A stretch of DNA of 64,000 nt from Setomelanomma holmii (lineage: Eukaryota; Ascomycota; Dothideomycetes; Pleosporales; Phaeosphaeriaceae). The notes below the pieces were generated by a model. That model saw only the letters and a program-made list of their open reading frames with translations, had not been told where the DNA came from and ran no database searches. The translations under genes were made by a program, and so were the position numbers. This document shows, one piece after another, positions 12,501 to 22,955 of the stretch. The stretch's first letter is position 1. Each line of letters opens with the position of its first letter. Where the stretch lies: the NCBI GenBank assembly GCA_010015745.1, contig ML978272.1, positions 1 through 64,000 on the forward strand. Reading direction: 5' to 3'.

Positions 12501-13731
12501 TGTGGACGTTCAGATCTTCGCTGGCATAGTTTCGTTGGTGTTGTTCAGATGAGGCCGAGCTGAAGGTATGTGTTGGCTCCTGACTGACACAAGCAAGCGC
12601 AGGACTACCTGTCGTAGCACAGAAGGCCTCAGACTGGCCGATATACTTGGTGCGACAGGGTGCGCTCCTCGGTAACGAGCAACGTTGAGGGTGCAGCTCG
12701 TCCTTTGCTGTTGGTGGGGCTGAGCTATCCGGAGAGAAGGGCAAGTGGGACGAATCTGTGGTCAGGCGCTCAAAAAGCAGCGCAGCCACATCGGTAAGAC
12801 GCTGAACATACGAATCGGCACAGAGGCAAACAGGATCTATGATGAAGTATGTCCTGTTCTGCTTGATTGCTACCCGGCTTGGTTGTTCAGAAGTGGTGGA
12901 AGCATGGGGCAAAGAGGGGTGAAGGCACGAGTTTAGCGTCGTCCCATGTTTGCGCGAACGCACTACGTTCCTTCCAACATGAACATCGCCACACTCAACA
13001 TGCTCTGTGAAGCTCATTAATCGCTATAACATTGTACACTCTATCTCGCACAGAGACATCCGGGTATGTCAAGCTGCGGTCATGCGTGACAGCACCGGAC
13101 CAGACGCAAATGCAACCAGGCTGCATGGAAGGACCGGCAGCCATCGTGAGTCCTCCATATGCACGCCAATATCCTTGACTGCGCCTATCAACCACTCATC
13201 GGTCGACCGGTGAGGAGTGATTGAGGCTGCTTCGCATGTGTTTAGTAGGCAGCTGCATTCCTTCGCACAGGCAAGCGTCGATTTGCCCACCTTCACGATG
13301 CGTCCCTCGCAGCCTGGTGGCAGCATCCGGTCAGGCTACGATGACCAATCTTAAGATGAGGCGCGCGAACGCCCTGATGCGCATCCAATAGAGCTTCGTC
13401 TCAGGTTTGTTTTGCGCTAGCAAGTGGTCGCGGCAGTCGACCTTTGCGAGGGTCATCAATTCCGAGCTGCAGTACGACAGTACAACCATTGCCGTGGGCG
13501 GAGGGCGCGGATAGAGCTTTCATGGTGTAACGATAAGGATCATCATCCAGGTATATCTTCTCGAGGTCCTTCCTCTGGTCTACCTCAAGTTCATCAGCCG
13601 ACCTGTCACTCACTTCCGTCTTCAATCATTCACAGCCTCACGTGTTGCCTCATATCCTTCTTTCATTCACCGGCAACAGAGTAGTACTAGGCAATCTTGA
13701 ATATTCTCCATCAACACAGTCATCTGCAAAG
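9505..13731. other. 4.2-kb intergenic stretch
   Basis: No gene recognised in 4.2 kb. The first 450 bases are T-rich (LCB2 3' region). At 10530-10920 the motif (C)RAGGCTGTGC recurs without a fixed period (see repeat entry). The last 300 bases before 13732 are C/T-rich, probably the promoter of the next gene. Scattered open frames of 60-180 codons overlap on both strands and carry no motif. Confidence 0.5.
10530..10920. repeat. dispersed AGGCTGTGC motif cluster
   Basis: Near-copies of AGGCTGTGC begin at about 10531, 10627, 10711, 10808 and 10884. Shorter AGGCTG copies lie at about 10656 and 10909. Most are preceded by CA, CG or ACA. Spacing is irregular (roughly 75-100 bp between the main copies). 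No protein is encoded in a consistent frame. This could be an eroded minisatellite or a cluster of binding sites. Confidence 0.4.
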
Positions 13732-15879
13732 ATGAACCCTCAAATGGCAAACGGACAGCAAGGGGGCTTCCAGCACCAGTCGCCTCAACAGTCCCAAAAC
13801 GTTGGCCAGCAGCGGCAAGTGCCTGGCGGTCAACAGAAACCAACTCAAGGACAACAACAGCCACAGAACATCTACGCAAATTACGATCCCCAGCTCATAC
13901 TCTTCATCTTGGAGAAGGACAAGGATGTGGAAGGTTGGATTGACGTTAAGCCAAAGAAGCAACACGTTCCTACAGGAGATCTGCAGGAGAAACTCCTCAA
14001 GTTCCGACGCACTGAGGGCTCAGTCACCAATGCCCTTGACAAGATCCCTTCAAAGAACTGCCGCAACGTGATCAATGATCTCGTCGAGGACCAGAATGAA
14101 GAGCTCTGGAAACGCAACAAGACTCTGAAATTCGCAATCGCGGCCGTACACATCTCATGGCGCGAGATGAAACACCGTCAACGGCAACTCAAGAGAGTGC
14201 AAGTAATTCTAGAGACTGAACCCTCTGGTATTGTCGATCCACAGATGATGAAGTCTGTGGGGGGCAATTTTGGTAACAGCAATAATGCTCAAGACGTGAA
14301 CAAGTCCTTGAAACAGAACAACATGGGCCAGGGTCAACAGCCAGGGATGAACATGGGACAGCAACCAAGGAACCCCCAACAAGGGCAACCTATGGGTCAA
14401 AGCCAACACTTCGAACAGCGAGCGCCACCACCCCCAGGCGGTCAAGGGCAAATGCATGGCAATGCACCACCTCCACCTCCTCCGCCTCCAGGTGGCCAGC
14501 AAGGCCATGGAGGGGCTCCTCCACCGCCGCCGCCACCCCCCGGCGGCGCTCACCCACCGCCTCATGGTGCCCATCTGCCCCATGGTGGTATGATGCCAGG
14601 TGCCTATCCAGGAGCCATGCCAATGCACGGACGGCAAGGTCAACCATCTATTCAAGTGATCGATCCCCATATGATGCACAACAAGAAGTCAAAACATCAT
14701 AAGAGTCATCACGATGAATCGTCGTCCGAGTCCAGCAGTAGTGAATGGGAGTCCGAGTCCGGCAGCTCTCGTAGCTCTGGCTCAGAGCCTATCCGTGTGC
14801 GCTCCGTAGAGCATGGCGACTACGACCTTGTCGGTAAACGCAAGGGTTCAAAGCACTCGTCACGAAAGAAGCACTCTCGGAAACACGGCCTGGAACGTAG
14901 TGGCAATCTTCGCAGTAGAAGCATTAGCCGACACCGCTCTACAAGTCGACATAGGTCCCTCAGCCGGCCTCGCTCGTCCAGGCGGCGCCGACACTCCGAC
15001 TTGATCGACCCACCGCCAATGGGCAGACACAGCGCGAGCTCTTCAAGGCCTAATTCCCCGAAGATTGCACCCATCAACATCTTCATGCATGGCAACAACA
15101 GCAGTGGAGACGAACGCGGTCATCGACATGGGAAGACACGTGAACGAAGGAACAGCATGAACATGTCTCCTACCAGGCGTTACAACAAGCAGAAGCTTGA
15201 GAAGATTAACCTCTCGCACCCAATGGCCCGTGGAGACTCTAGTGAGTCTTGGCAATCATGGGCTCATGGAAGCGACACGGCCTCTTTTGCAACCTCATCA
15301 GCGCATACCGACAACGATGGGATCTTTGACGCGCCAGTGCGCCCTCGTGGTCATGGCCGCACTCATTCATACTCTCATCAGAACCAGCGGTACTCGACTT
15401 CACCACGACGGTACGAGGACTTAGACCGTCGAGGCTACACAACCATGAAGACCCGTGCCGACGACTACCCCCATGCATCGCCTCCACGTGGACGCGGGCC
15501 ATACGCTGAGCCCGCTTTCAGCGGTCGACCTCTTCCACATCGCCGCAACACCACGCAAGGTCATCCCAACCCCTTCGCACCCGCACCCATTCTTCACCGC
15601 AGCAACACTCAACAGCCTTACAACTATGGTGCTGAAATGCATCAGCCTGACTATGCATACCAACAACAGGGACGCTATCTGGCCGACCGTCCAGCAGAAG
15701 TTGATGAGCTTGCTGATGCCCTGTACGAGCGTATGAAAATGGATAATCAGCGCGGTCCGCCGATGGACAGCCAGCGCGTCCCTTTGCGACGTCCGACATT
15801 GCGAAGAGACTCGGGCATCATTGAGGACGATGAGTGGGATGCAAGACATCCACTAGCAAGACGTGGCACGTATTACTGA
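13732..15879 (+). CDS. proline- and SR-rich protein of unknown function
   Basis: Single exon, 715 residues, not recognised as a named family. The first 45 residues are Gln/Gly-rich. Next comes an ordered, charged segment (about 48-165) starting YANYDPQLILFILEKDKDVEGWIDVKPKKQ in two halves, with a basic helical stretch near WREMKHRQRQLKR. Then follow two polyproline runs (eight or nine Pro each, with Gly-Gly), a His/Met-rich segment, a Ser/Glu acidic patch (SSESSSSEWESES) and an Arg-Ser region with repeated RHRS-type units (about 390-425). The C-terminus is Arg/Tyr-rich. SR units and polyproline suggest an RNA-linked or actin/WW-SH3-binding scaffold, but this is inference from composition only. 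The start chosen is the first ATG in frame; an upstream extension would need GTG. Confidence 0.8.
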   Translation: MNPQMANGQQGGFQHQSPQQSQNVGQQRQVPGGQQKPTQGQQQPQNIYANYDPQLILFILEKDKDVEGWIDVKPKKQHVPTGDLQEKLLKFRRTEGSVTNALDKIPSKNCRNVINDLVEDQNEELWKRNKTLKFAIAAVHISWREMKHRQRQLKRVQVILETEPSGIVDPQMMKSVGGNFGNSNNAQDVNKSLKQNNMGQGQQPGMNMGQQPRNPQQGQPMGQSQHFEQRAPPPPGGQGQMHGNAPPPPPPPPGGQQGHGGAPPPPPPPPGGAHPPPHGAHLPHGGMMPGAYPGAMPMHGRQGQPSIQVIDPHMMHNKKSKHHKSHHDESSSESSSSEWESESGSSRSSGSEPIRVRSVEHGDYDLVGKRKGSKHSSRKKHSRKHGLERSGNLRSRSISRHRSTSRHRSLSRPRSSRRRRHSDLIDPPPMGRHSASSSRPNSPKIAPINIFMHGNNSSGDERGHRHGKTRERRNSMNMSPTRRYNKQKLEKINLSHPMARGDSSESWQSWAHGSDTASFATSSAHTDNDGIFDAPVRPRGHGRTHSYSHQNQRYSTSPRRYEDLDRRGYTTMKTRADDYPHASPPRGRGPYAEPAFSGRPLPHRRNTTQGHPNPFAPAPILHRSNTQQPYNYGAEMHQPDYAYQQQGRYLADRPAEVDELADALYERMKMDNQRGPPMDSQRVPLRRPTLRRDSGIIEDDEWDARHPLARRGTYY

Positions 15880-15976
15880 ATATACTAGAGACCCATGTTT
15901 CGGTCATTCTTGTCGTTGTGAGAAAGTCTCAAACAGAACGGCTCGAAATCATGGCGTTCGGACGATGTCTGGTCTT

Positions 15977-16164
15977 TCTTCTCTTCTCTTCTCTTCTCTT
16001 CTCTTCTCTTCTCTTCTCTTCTCTTCTCTTCTCTTCTCTTNNNNNNNNNNTCTTCTCTTCTCTTCTCTTCTCTTCTCTTCTCTTCTCTTCTCGTATCTTC
16101 TCGTATCTTCTCGTATCTTCTCGTATCTTCTCGTATCTTCTCGTATCTTCTCGTATCGTATCGT
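15977..16164. repeat. (TCTTC)n and (TCGTATCTTC)n tandem repeats
   Basis: An uninterrupted pentanucleotide run (CTCTT/TCTTC) begins at about 15977 and ends at 16090. It is followed by six perfect copies of a derived decamer, tcgtatcttc (16091-16150), and then three tcgta units. One strand is pure pyrimidine in the first part. The tract starts about 100 bp after the stop codon of the preceding gene. Confidence 0.97.
16041..16050. other. assembly gap (10 N)
   Basis: Ten N bases lie inside the pentanucleotide tract, so the true tract length is unknown. The placeholder length is probably nominal. Confidence 0.99.
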
Positions 16165-16859
16165 AGCTGCTCAAAAGCGAAAAGTCGTTGTATATACCTG
16201 ACTTGAATCAAGATATTTCTTCTTCCAATCGAGTACTTCCGGACATTCTTCCTACAAACGGCTGTTGCTGCTGAATAGTCAGAGAGCATGACATCACACC
16301 AATAAGATGGCGCCAAGCCACCAGTTCTAGTCCTGGTCGATCATCGCGCCAATCTAGTCCATCATACCATAATTTCCGGACCATCATAGGCCAGCTTCAG
16401 GCCTTGGCCATACGTTTATGCTGCAGCATGGAAATCACGGTATCGCCAAGGTACGCGATCGAGTCGATCTTACGAGCCTGACGCAGAGAGAAGATGGGAA
16501 ATCGGACCTCGAAAGTCACGTACACCAGGCCTGCGAACAGGTCCGCATCTAATGTCATCGTAACATAGGTGCGAAAATTTGCAGATGATTAAGGTGCTTT
16601 CTTAATCACACGCGCTCTAGGCCTCGCCAAAGGTTATGTGTAAGAACGACGTTCGGGTGCTCCCGAGACCATGGCCATGTAGGCTACTATGTACCTTGCC
16701 CATGCTATAATGCATACAGTACACGCGCGATCGACATGCCCTTGGCTTTTGTGCACTAAGATTGGACAGCCACTCTTGGAACTGTAGATCTGCATTACCA
16801 AATTCAACCATCATGGGACTAAATGATAGCTTATCCATGGCGTACCTGATATAAAGACC
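16165..16859. other. intergenic stretch upstream of the PEBP gene
   Basis: No gene recognised between the tandem-repeat tract and the TATA box of the PEBP-like gene. A 73-codon open frame on the minus strand (16617-16838) has no motif. Confidence 0.5.
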
Positions 16860-16865
16860 TAGCCC
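16860..16865 (+). promoter_or_regulatory. TATA box of the PEBP-like gene
   Basis: TATAAA lies 75 nt before the start codon at 16935 and is followed by a C/T-rich leader ending in CATCATCATCACC-ATG. Confidence 0.55.
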
Positions 16866-16934
16866 TTTTTTCTTGATCTCCAGTCGTGGCTTTGGAAATC
16901 CATTTCTAACTAATCCAAGTTCATCATCATCACC

Positions 16935-17741
16935 ATGAAGTCCTTTCTTATTTCATACCTCCTCGCATCTTCAGCATGCGCCACACCACTCCTCATCCCG
17001 AGGCAAGGAACATGCCCAGCTGGTGGACTCTCCGCCACTCGCGCAGCTCAGATTCGCTCTGCCTTCCAATCCACACGCGTCGTTCCGGACTCCGTGCCTG
17101 ACATCCAACCTACCACTGAACTGCAAGTTAAGTACGGCAACATCAACGAGAACCTCGGAAACGAGTTCAACGTCTTACGTAAGCCATCATCTTTTCTGCC
17201 CAATTCCGCTGGCTCATTGCTAACCACAGCTTATGCAGAAACACTCCAAGAGCCTCGATTCTCCTTCCAGCCCGAAGCTGGGTATGATCCTGCAACAACG
17301 AAGTACACATATATCCAAGTCGATCCTGACGCGCCTGGCCCTGCGCTCCCTCTTCTCCGCCAATTCCTCCACCACATCGTTTATGATGTCCAGCCCTCTT
17401 GCATTGCGGCCCAAATCCCAAAGACACAAGCGCGTTACATGCCACTGACACCACTTTCCGTGTCCGCGCATCGTTACGTCTCGTTGCTGTATCGCCAACC
17501 TCCGAATTATACCCCACCGCCGCTGAATCTGGTTGAGGATGTTGCTCGTGCACCGTTTGATTTGCAGAAGTATGTTAATGAGGGGCGTTTGCAGCTCGTC
17601 GGTGGTAACTTCATGAGGGAAGGCTTGGGCACGACATTGTGTGCACTAGTGCCAGGATGTACTGCGACTGGCGCTGGGTATAACGGGCCGTTGGATGGTA
17701 GTGCGTTGACTGGGGTGGTGAATATCATCACTGGTGCTTAG
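16935..17741 (+). CDS. secreted phosphatidylethanolamine-binding protein-like (PEBP/YbhB family)
   Basis: Predicted CDS join(16935..17178,17230..17741), 251 residues. A signal peptide occupies about residues 1-18 (MKSFLISYLLASSACA). The PEBP ligand-pocket signature VDPDAP and a downstream GQFLHH-like element (RQFLHHIVYD) are both present, and the RYVSLLYRQP segment matches the conserved RYVFLLYRQ region. The 51-nt intron could be read through in frame, but removing it gives a continuous family match (NVLPYAETL). The C-terminus is Gly/Thr-rich (TGVVNIITGA), common in secreted fungal PEBPs. The protein is probably extracellular or vacuolar; ligands could be phospholipids or small hydrophobics. 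Its stop lies only 127 bp from the stop of the convergent tyrosinase gene. Confidence 0.9.
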   Translation: MKSFLISYLLASSACATPLLIPRQGTCPAGGLSATRAAQIRSAFQSTRVVPDSVPDIQPTTELQVKYGNINENLGNEFNVLRKPSSFLPNSAGSLLTTAYAETLQEPRFSFQPEAGYDPATTKYTYIQVDPDAPGPALPLLRQFLHHIVYDVQPSCIAAQIPKTQARYMPLTPLSVSAHRYVSLLYRQPPNYTPPPLNLVEDVARAPFDLQKYVNEGRLQLVGGNFMREGLGTTLCALVPGCTATGAGYNGPLDGSALTGVVNIITGA

Positions 17742-17868
17742 TAACGGGCAACCAAGACCAACGGTACGGAACATAGGGTTGAGATCGATCTTTATTGCTT
17801 CAATTCTATGACATTAGCATATACTACGAACCAGATTATGACCGACTTCTCCTCTTGTGCAACATACA

Positions 17869-19178
17869 CTACAAATATATGTAGCAAAGTGGCGTTCCAT
17901 CAATCGTGGAAAGCACATCTTCAATCTGCACGGTCGCGAGATCGAGAAAGTTCGTCTGGATCAGATCTTGTACCGTAGTCTTAGGGCCAGGCGGAGTGTT
18001 CGACAACGTGGTTGTACCTGCTACCGTCTTTGCTTGGTCAAGATGTAACGCCTGCCAGATCCACCACACTCGATCCAGCATTGCATGGTGCATGAAGAAG
18101 ACTGGGTCGTTGGGACTGCTGTAGAAGTCGCCCGCGTCGCCGCCGATCGAAAAGTGGCCAGCAGCATGTAGTCCCAAGAACCCATCTGTGAAGCGGCCTT
18201 GGAGTTCGTTCTGGAAAGTCTCGACGTTCTTCGAAGCTGGGCCAAGAGTTAGGTTGTACAGGTTTCCGAGCGTGAGCCAATTCGTCGAAGCGTATGTAGT
18301 CTATATCAGGATCAGCGAACAGGTCGCTAGAAAGTCCGTACCAAATCTTACTAGATCGCGCTTCGCGCAACGTGGGTTGTAGGCCAATCGTTCTGCGATC
18401 TTGGTCTCGCCGGCCATGGTCGGGGAGACGGGACCAAGGTTGATTTGTAGACTTGTGAAACTCGTTAGTACTTTCTCTGCAAAGTGGAGATGATCTCTCA
18501 CTTCTTAAACGGACCACTCTTTATACATCCTCCACCTTCTCCCGAAGGGAGGAAAATGCGTCCACCGCCGCCAACACTTCCGTTATGTTTCACGAAGTAG
18601 CCATCGCCACCCATACTAGTGTCAGAGCCATCGAAGATTGGAGACTTCGCCAGGCTGTCTTGATATGTGAACCAGTTCCAATAAGGCTGATAGCCTTTGT
18701 ATCCGCACTCTTCTCGCAGTGCCTTCTCATATCCGTAAACAAAGTATCTATGCCAACTCAGAAAGTTTCCAGTGCCATGAATGGTCAATGTTTGGTTGAT
18801 GTGCTGTCCGACAAAATCATCGTATCGTGTCTTGGCTCCGGGAACCTTGGTTGGGTCCGACTTGGATGGTGACGATATCATGCATTGCACAGCTTTGATG
18901 TACGCCTTTCGCTCGCTTGCTCCCATGAAGTTCCTTGCGAAGGTGTTAGCTTATTTGAGTGGAATGGAGATAAGCAAATGTTCTTACCAGTCCCGTCGAA
19001 TCCCGGCATTTGAGATGGTACATGACCTTTTCTCAATTGTGCCATTTGATTCCGCACCTTTCAGAGCTTCGAGCGCTTGATCTTGCAAGTCTTGAAGCAG
19101 ATCTCGTGGCCTCAGCGCAGTGGACTGGACTGTGCTTGCCAATGCTAGCACAGCAGCTGGGAAAGTGTAGAAGCGCAT
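17869..19178 (-). CDS. secreted tyrosinase (type 3 copper oxidase)
   Basis: Predicted CDS complement(join(17869..18300,18352..18451,18502..18933,18988..19178)), 384 residues. A signal peptide of about 18 residues precedes a propeptide-like stretch with a Lys-Arg at about 53. CuA histidines are H108, H116 and H125 (GQH...IHGTG...SWHRYF). The CuB site has HAAGH (286-290) and FMHHAMLDRVWW (HH at 312-313). The family oxidises phenols to quinones using O2 and two coppers; this short, secreted form resembles tyrosinases of fungal secondary metabolism and melanin-type pathways. Introns are 50-54 nt, and intron 2 contains a TACTAAC branch site. An ustiloxin-type pathway uses a tyrosinase, but this gene is about 14 kb from the RiPP genes with unrelated genes between, so membership is doubtful. 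Confidence 0.93.
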
Positions 19179-19253
19179 ATTGTATTCAGGAAAGCTGATG
19201 CGACGGAGAGGTGTACTGCTGAGGGCAAAGACAAATGGGCCAGGTCCGGTTCG

Positions 19254-19262
19254 TATATTTAT
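19254..19262 (-). promoter_or_regulatory. TATA-like element of the tyrosinase gene
   Basis: On the minus strand ATAAATATA lies about 76-84 nt before the start codon at 19178, the same distance as the TATA box of the convergent PEBP gene. Confidence 0.4.
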
Positions 19263-20769
19263 GGTTTTCCCATGTCGGGAGCATGCAGAAACAAGGGTTG
19301 ATCGCTTGGCCCAGAAGCGGCTTTCACTCTACTCCTAATTGAGAAGCATACTAGTTATGTCGATTGGGCTGAACGAACAGTGGAGATCCCTTCTGTAATC
19401 GAAGCGTAGTCTCGTGACTATCGGTTATGAAGCGCTATAGCTCTGGCAATGTAAATGCTAACTTCTCTAGTGCAAGATTCCGAGTATTTCAGTGCCCAGG
19501 TGCAATGGAACTATCTATGCCCTGGAGCTCGGGATAAGTCTCTTTGAACCCTTCCACAATCGTACCTCATTTCGATCGGCCCGGGAGGTTCAAACTGCCA
19601 CCGGCGTGGGAACAGGACTGGCTAATGTGCCGAGATACGACTTCCATAGCAGTGGTTCGCCCGGCCTATGCCGCAGCCACGCATGCTGCAACGCGAAGGA
19701 AGGGCAGGGCGGTCGAGAATTCTATCTTGTCTGCGGGCCACGCCTTGAAAGAAGATCGAAGTCGGGCTGGTTTGCTTCGATCAGCGCGCTTGTGGGTCCA
19801 CCCCAGGGGTATGATCAATTCTGAGTCTCCGTTGCAGCTGTTGTGGTCGTGAGGAAGGATAACGACTTGTGAACCCTTGAAGACGGGCAGGCGCACCGCA
19901 GAAGGCGCCCCACTTCCGCGCAGGACCTAAATTACCGCCGCAAGGGTACGAGGACACACTAACACTCCACTTGGGTCACAATCCGATACTTAATCTTTAG
20001 TCCACAATTATTGAGGACCCCGTTGGTGAGCGCGTGTCTTGGAATGACACGACTTTCTGCCCAAACAGCGCTTCCAGACACCAAATTCGACGCCACAAGA
20101 ATGACCATGTCGTATGCTTCGCCTACAACGATAGCTTGAAGTGCGTCAGAAGAAGAAGGAAAACCAAGCCTTACTCTCATCTGAATACGAAGTGCCGCTT
20201 CGATGCGACCTTGTGCCGACGGCCACTTTTGGCTGTTCACGAGCGGCACAGCTACTTTATGCCATATGCACGAGAAGATTAAGCAGGCGGAAACGATCGT
20301 TCCGCAGCTATTTCTTGCTACCACCGAGAATACAGTGTCCAATCGTCGATGACGGTACGTTACAGGGAGGATCCTCAAGGGCTTTCCATTTTCCTGTTGG
20401 AAACCGACGCCCTAGCCCGACAAACAGGGACTGCAATCCTCGTCCTCGTACCATGTACCCAGGAGACGGACGCAGTGGCCGGTTTGACGAGGGCCCTTAA
20501 TGCAAAGGGATGTTCGGAGCAGGTAAGGTGCGCTTCTTGGCCGCCAGCCGTATATGCGTGAAGCACAGTCGCTGGCATGGAGATGGAACGGCTAACCCAA
20601 CTGACATGGGGATTCAGTCAATCGATCATTTACTACTTGAACGTGTAAGCAGTCTGTTATCCTCCCAATTTGCCCTGAAGTAGTGTGAACGTTGTTGTAC
20701 TTCGCTTTGATCTCCCTAGTCTTTATCCCTCCCGCCGCTACAGCATAGCTGCCCTGAAACTCGTTCGCT
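19263..20769. other. intergenic stretch upstream of a rhodopsin-domain gene
   Basis: No gene recognised. A 139-codon open frame on the minus strand (19959-20378) has normal-looking composition but no motif and overlaps equally long frames on the other strand. Confidence 0.4.
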
Positions 20770-22294
20770 ATGGATCCTCAATGGGCGGCGGAGAGTAACC
20801 TTTCGAGAATCCTGGCATTAACAGGCTTGATCCACGCTCTTGCTCTAGTCAGCGTCGGTCTTCGGCTTTATGCGCGGATAGGCCTATTGCGCTCACCAGG
20901 ACGAGATGATATTGTGGTCGTAGGAGCATCAGTAAGTCTGCTTCCAGTCCCAAGCTCCTGCAATCACACAGCACCGACGTACTTAGATGCTAGCTTTGGG
21001 AGGATGGTTATGTCTCATCCTGCAGGGCTATCATGGTCTTGGGCGCCACACCAAGACGATCTCAAAGAAAGACCTTGTTATCTACGACAAGATTGGCTTT
21101 TTCCAGAGCATTATTTCGGCAATTGGTGCTCTAGGATTACTGAAGATATCCATCGCACTCTTTCTGCTTCGACTTAGCAAGAACAAATGGTACTCCCGCT
21201 CTTTATGGGCTCTGATTGGTAAGTCCGCAGTCCGGCGGATATACGCATTGCGTCTGTATGATCCGTCTAACGCCAAAGTGCAGGCTTCGTTCTCGTGTAC
21301 ACTGTGTGAGTGCGCATGCTGGATGAATCCCTGGGCAAATACTGACGGTGACAGTGGCGCATGGCTTACGTTTCTGCTGCGCTGCCGTCCCATGGCAGCC
21401 TTTTGGGATAAAAGTCTTGGTGGAACTTGCTATTCTGTCAAGTTATTCGTGACTGTCGCACTGGCAAATTCCGGTATGCTTCAATGATGATGCCGATAAG
21501 TTTGTGCTGATAATTCATAGGCTTCAATAGTAAGTAACAAAGCACCACGTGGAATAGATACTGATTCCGCGCGAGTCTTCACCGACGTGTGTTTCGCAAC
21601 ATTACCATTTCCGATCATCTGGAGTTTGCAGATGAGCCAACGTACGCGAGCCTACTTGATAGGTGTGCTCAGTCTCGGCTATCTGTAGGTATTTTCATCT
21701 CATGGGACGCGACCAAGAGTCGCTCACGCTTGTACAGAGCTGTCGCCATGGGTATCGTCAAGGCTGTATATCAGATTCGGTCCAGTGCGAACATGGATAA
21801 GCACTTGTAAGCCACACCGCGCCACGAGCGAAATTCAATCTGACGATCTGGATAGTGACGCAAGCATACAATTTTGGGGCTTTTTGCAACTCAACATTGG
21901 CATCATTGCGTCCACCATACCAATCTTGAAGCCTTTACTGAAGAAGGCCAATAGCACATCGGGTGCCAACCGATACAATCATTTCAACGAGAACGATCGA
22001 CCAGTCAACGGAACCATCGGCAGTGGCATAAAATCCTCCAAAGCTCGCAAGGCCTTCTTGAGCTCGATGTACACGAACAATGATGAAGGCGGCTATGAGA
22101 TGATGAGAGATCTCCGCATTCGTGGGCAGCTCGCGGCGTCAGATCAAGGTGGAAAGGCCCATATTTACAGCGTACACGAAGAGCGAACGGGTAGCGAAGA
22201 TCGCATCTTGGATCATAGCATCGAAAGTCCGAAAGGTATCAAATGCACAACGGAGGTGGTGGTCGACACTGTCAAGAAGGATGATCTGGAATAG
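20770..22294 (+). CDS. rhodopsin-domain seven-helix membrane protein (PTH11/SAT4-like)
   Basis: Predicted CDS join(20770..20931,20987..21218,21284..21305,21355..21473,21521..21529,21576..21684,21738..21806,21856..22294), 386 residues, eight exons. Every junction keeps frame and has a GT-AG intron of 46-65 nt. Family landmarks: GRDD after the first helix (where the family usually has LxxDD), YDKIGFFQSI...LLKISIALFLLRL, a cysteine-bearing loop (CRPMAAFWD...GTCY), the signature NIFTDVCFATLPFPIIW, and WGFLQLNIGIIASTIPILKPLL before a hydrophilic cytoplasmic tail. The family comprises plasma-membrane receptors or sensors of filamentous fungi; the ligand is unknown. Exon 5 is only 9 nt and exon 3 only 22 nt, so automatic gene callers may miss them. 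Confidence 0.88.
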
Positions 22295-22955
22295 ATTGCG
22301 ACGAACGGAATGCAAGTCTTTCTCTGCTTTTAGCCACGGCGCATGGTGATACAATCCGTCGGGAATACACGGAGACGGCAACATGTGATAATCATGATCG
22401 CCCGCGAATGAATGAGCCCTAATCTTACAAGCTCATAGGAGTTCAGGATGATACGCACCACACGGCCGTAGCATCCACCAGACATCTTCGGATCATCTAT
22501 CGAATGTCTATAATACCACGAGCACGTAATGCATCTTGTCGTCTCCAGTACGACACAGCTGGTGGCTCTTGCGCATGCTATCTAAGCTAGCGATAAGTTT
22601 ACAAGGTATTGAAGGCCTACTTGCATTTGTATATTGAATACAGTTATCTGTATAGAAATGTGTGAATACCTTCGCGCAGCCCTTGTCGATAACACCATGA
22701 AACGCGGGATACGGCGTCCTATCAGAGCTGGAGACGTGCGGTACGACTCTCGGTGCTGTAATGGACTGTAAGCGCTATTGGCGAGACACACGTTTCATGT
22801 GATTCAATCCCTGCTGTGGCGCACAACTACGCGCCGGCCTCATCTTCAGCCTTGTGCGGTGTATAGGCAGCCGCGAAATTTGCTGGATCTTTGCGTCTCG
22901 ACATGGCAATCACTTGCTCTTCTGAACCGCACTTTTTTGTGCATCTTCGGCCGCC
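22295..22955. other. intergenic: downstream of the membrane protein, promoter of HET gene
   Basis: Nothing recognised. A longer open frame beginning at 22778 overlaps the HET gene start in another frame and lacks family similarity. Confidence 0.45.

Noticed and set aside
19959..20378. 139-codon minus-strand open frame
   Set aside because: Composition is plausible but no motif is recognisable, and plus-strand frames over the same bases are similarly long.
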